The notes under the pieces were generated by a model. It was not told the DNA's origin. It did no database searches and was given only the letters and a program-made list of their open reading frames with translations. Position numbers and translations under genes: made by a program. 6,454 nucleotides of DNA, taken from Nitrospirota bacterium. GTDB taxonomy: Bacteria; Nitrospirota; CAKKRA01; 9FT-COMBO-42-15. Positions 5,247-6,454 of this stretch are shown in pieces (position 1 is the stretch's first letter; every line of letters begins with the position of its first letter). The stretch lies in NCBI GenBank assembly GCA_016195585.1, contig JACPZJ010000103.1:1-6454 (forward strand). The letters run 5' to 3'.

Positions 5247-6454
5247 AGGTGCTTTTAATTTCAGCAAACAGAGAGATGCTTCCTGACCCAGTTGCGCCAA
5301 TAGGTCTTGCCTATGTAGCTGCTGCGTTAAGAGATAGGGGACATTTTGTATCAATGCTTGACATCTGTTTTTCAGAGTCATTGGAAAATGAAATTAAAAA
5401 AGAAATAGATGTATTGCGTCCGGAGATTATCGGCGTCTCAATAAGGAACATAGATAATGTCTCTTATCCAAACAGCATCTCTTATATATCTACTATTAAA
5501 GATGTTATCGGACTTTGCAGAAGGTTTACAAATGCTATGATAGTATTAGGCGGCTCTGGCTTTACCATTATGCCTGAGAAGCTTCTTGATTTCTTAAATG
5601 CTGACTTTGGCATAATAGGGGAGGGTGAGGATGCATTTTCTGAATTATTAGAAAGAATCAGGTGCGGAAATAGTTATGAAACGATTTCAGGCCTCGTATT
5701 CAGAAAAGGAAATATAATATGCAGAAATAGTACAAGGCTTATAAAAGATTTGAATGCGCTTCCAGTTGCTGCGAGAGGCCTGCTGAATAATGCACGTTAT
5801 CTGAAGGATGGAGGCAGCGGAAATATCCAAACGAAAAGGGGTTGCTTTTTTAAATGTATCTATTGTACATATCCCTTAGTAGAGGGCGCTGATGTGAGGT
5901 TGCGCTCCCCTAAACTTGTTGCAGATGAGTTTGAGCTGCTAAAAAAGGAATATAGTATTTCTCATGTCTTTATAGTAGATAATGTATTTAATTACCCAAT
6001 CAGCCATGCAGAGGAGATATGCAGGGAAATGATTAAGAGGGGGTTAAAGATAAAATGGAGCTGTTATGCAAATCCGGGTTTTATTACTGAAAGGCTCGTT
6101 GATTTGATGGTAAAGGCAGGATGTACAGGGATTGACCTTGGAACAGATGTTGCTTCTGATAAGATGTTAAAGAGAATGGGGAAGAATTTTAATCTTTCTG
6201 TCTTGAAAGATGCCTCAGGGATATGCAATAATGCAGGGCTTTCTGTGTGCCAGAGCCTTCTCCTTGGCGGGCCAGGCGAGACAAAGGATTCATTGAAAGA
6301 GACTCTGGAGAATATAGAAAATCTGAAGCCAAAGGCAGTTGTTGCAATGACAGGTATAAGGATGTATCCTAATACAACACTTGCAAAGATAGCAGAGGAA
6401 GAGAAGATGATATTTGAAAGGGATTTATCATTGACGCCGTATTTTTATATTGCA
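5243..6454 (+). CDS. B12-binding-domain radical SAM protein (partial, 3' end off window)
   Basis: 404 codons are open from the ATG at 5243 to the window edge. The N-terminal part (about 1-145) is a cobalamin-binding-like Rossmann domain: MKVLLISANRE, PIGLAYVAAALRDRGH (19-34), VLGGSGF (G103-F107) and IIGEGEDAFSELL (G126, E127, G128, E129). It lacks the DxHxxG histidine that would ligate cobalt from below. The radical SAM domain follows with the [4Fe-4S] motif C201-FFK-C205-IY-C208 and the glycine-rich GGPGET (342-347). This architecture covers methyltransferases and ring-forming or rearranging enzymes acting on lipids, sugars, cofactors and peptides. Which applies here is unknown. The neighbours suggest a step on a surface glycan or its lipid, but it could also begin an unrelated group of genes. 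The ATG overlaps the TGA of the glycosyltransferase remnant. The usual length of about 450-550 residues suggests that 50-150 residues lie beyond the edge. Confidence 0.88.
   Translation, partial: MKVLLISANREMLPDPVAPIGLAYVAAALRDRGHFVSMLDICFSESLENEIKKEIDVLRPEIIGVSIRNIDNVSYPNSISYISTIKDVIGLCRRFTNAMIVLGGSGFTIMPEKLLDFLNADFGIIGEGEDAFSELLERIRCGNSYETISGLVFRKGNIICRNSTRLIKDLNALPVAARGLLNNARYLKDGGSGNIQTKRGCFFKCIYCTYPLVEGADVRLRSPKLVADEFELLKKEYSISHVFIVDNVFNYPISHAEEICREMIKRGLKIKWSCYANPGFITERLVDLMVKAGCTGIDLGTDVASDKMLKRMGKNFNLSVLKDASGICNNAGLSVCQSLLLGGPGETKDSLKETLENIENLKPKAVVAMTGIRMYPNTTLAKIAEEEKMIFERDLSLTPYFYIA

Overview
The window is a tightly packed, single-direction stretch of a bacterial surface-polysaccharide (O-antigen, capsule or exopolysaccharide type) gene cluster. 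All genes are on the + strand. Stop and start codons overlap by one base (TAATG or TAGTG) at three junctions, and one junction has a 7-base gap, so this looks like the inside of one long operon. I see no internal promoter, terminator, tRNA or rRNA. Base composition is AT-rich (about 40% G+C by eye), with heavy use of ATA for Ile and AGA/AGG for Arg. Together with dispersed short repeats inside genes, this recalls sediment or groundwater lineages such as Nitrospirota and similar uncultivated phyla. That placement is a weak inference, because the window holds no taxonomic marker.

Layout: (1) 1-135, the last 44 codons of a probable glycosyltransferase, whose tail is written by a GC-rich palindromic repeat; (2) 135-1907, an AsnB-type glutamine-dependent amidotransferase; (3) 1907-2911, a MraY/WecA-family polyprenyl-phosphate sugar-1-phosphate transferase; (4) 2919-4250, an FAD-dependent oxidoreductase of the UDP-galactopyranose mutase / HemY-like group; (5) 4250-5197, a GT-B (GT4-type) glycosyltransferase lacking about the last 50-70 residues, whose original C-terminal codons survive in another frame at 5193-5246; (6) 5243-6454, the first 404 codons of a B12-binding-domain radical SAM protein running off the window.

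A working model (inference): the WecA-like protein starts glycan assembly on undecaprenyl phosphate at the inner membrane. The cytosolic glycosyltransferases extend it. The AsnB-like enzyme amidates a sugar acid or makes asparagine, the FAD enzyme alters a sugar or other precursor, and the radical SAM enzyme carries out a methylation or rearrangement.

The most unusual signal is not a gene but the repeats embedded in genes. Heptanucleotide arrays built on five purines plus a two-base tail (TCAAGGG and AGAAGYC units) lie inside asnB twice and inside the FAD oxidoreductase once. The last is split by a small hairpin. All are read through without breaking the frame. A separate dispersed-type palindrome at 88-123 both rewrites the end of the upstream glycosyltransferase and supplies the only visible Shine-Dalgarno-like sequence for asnB.
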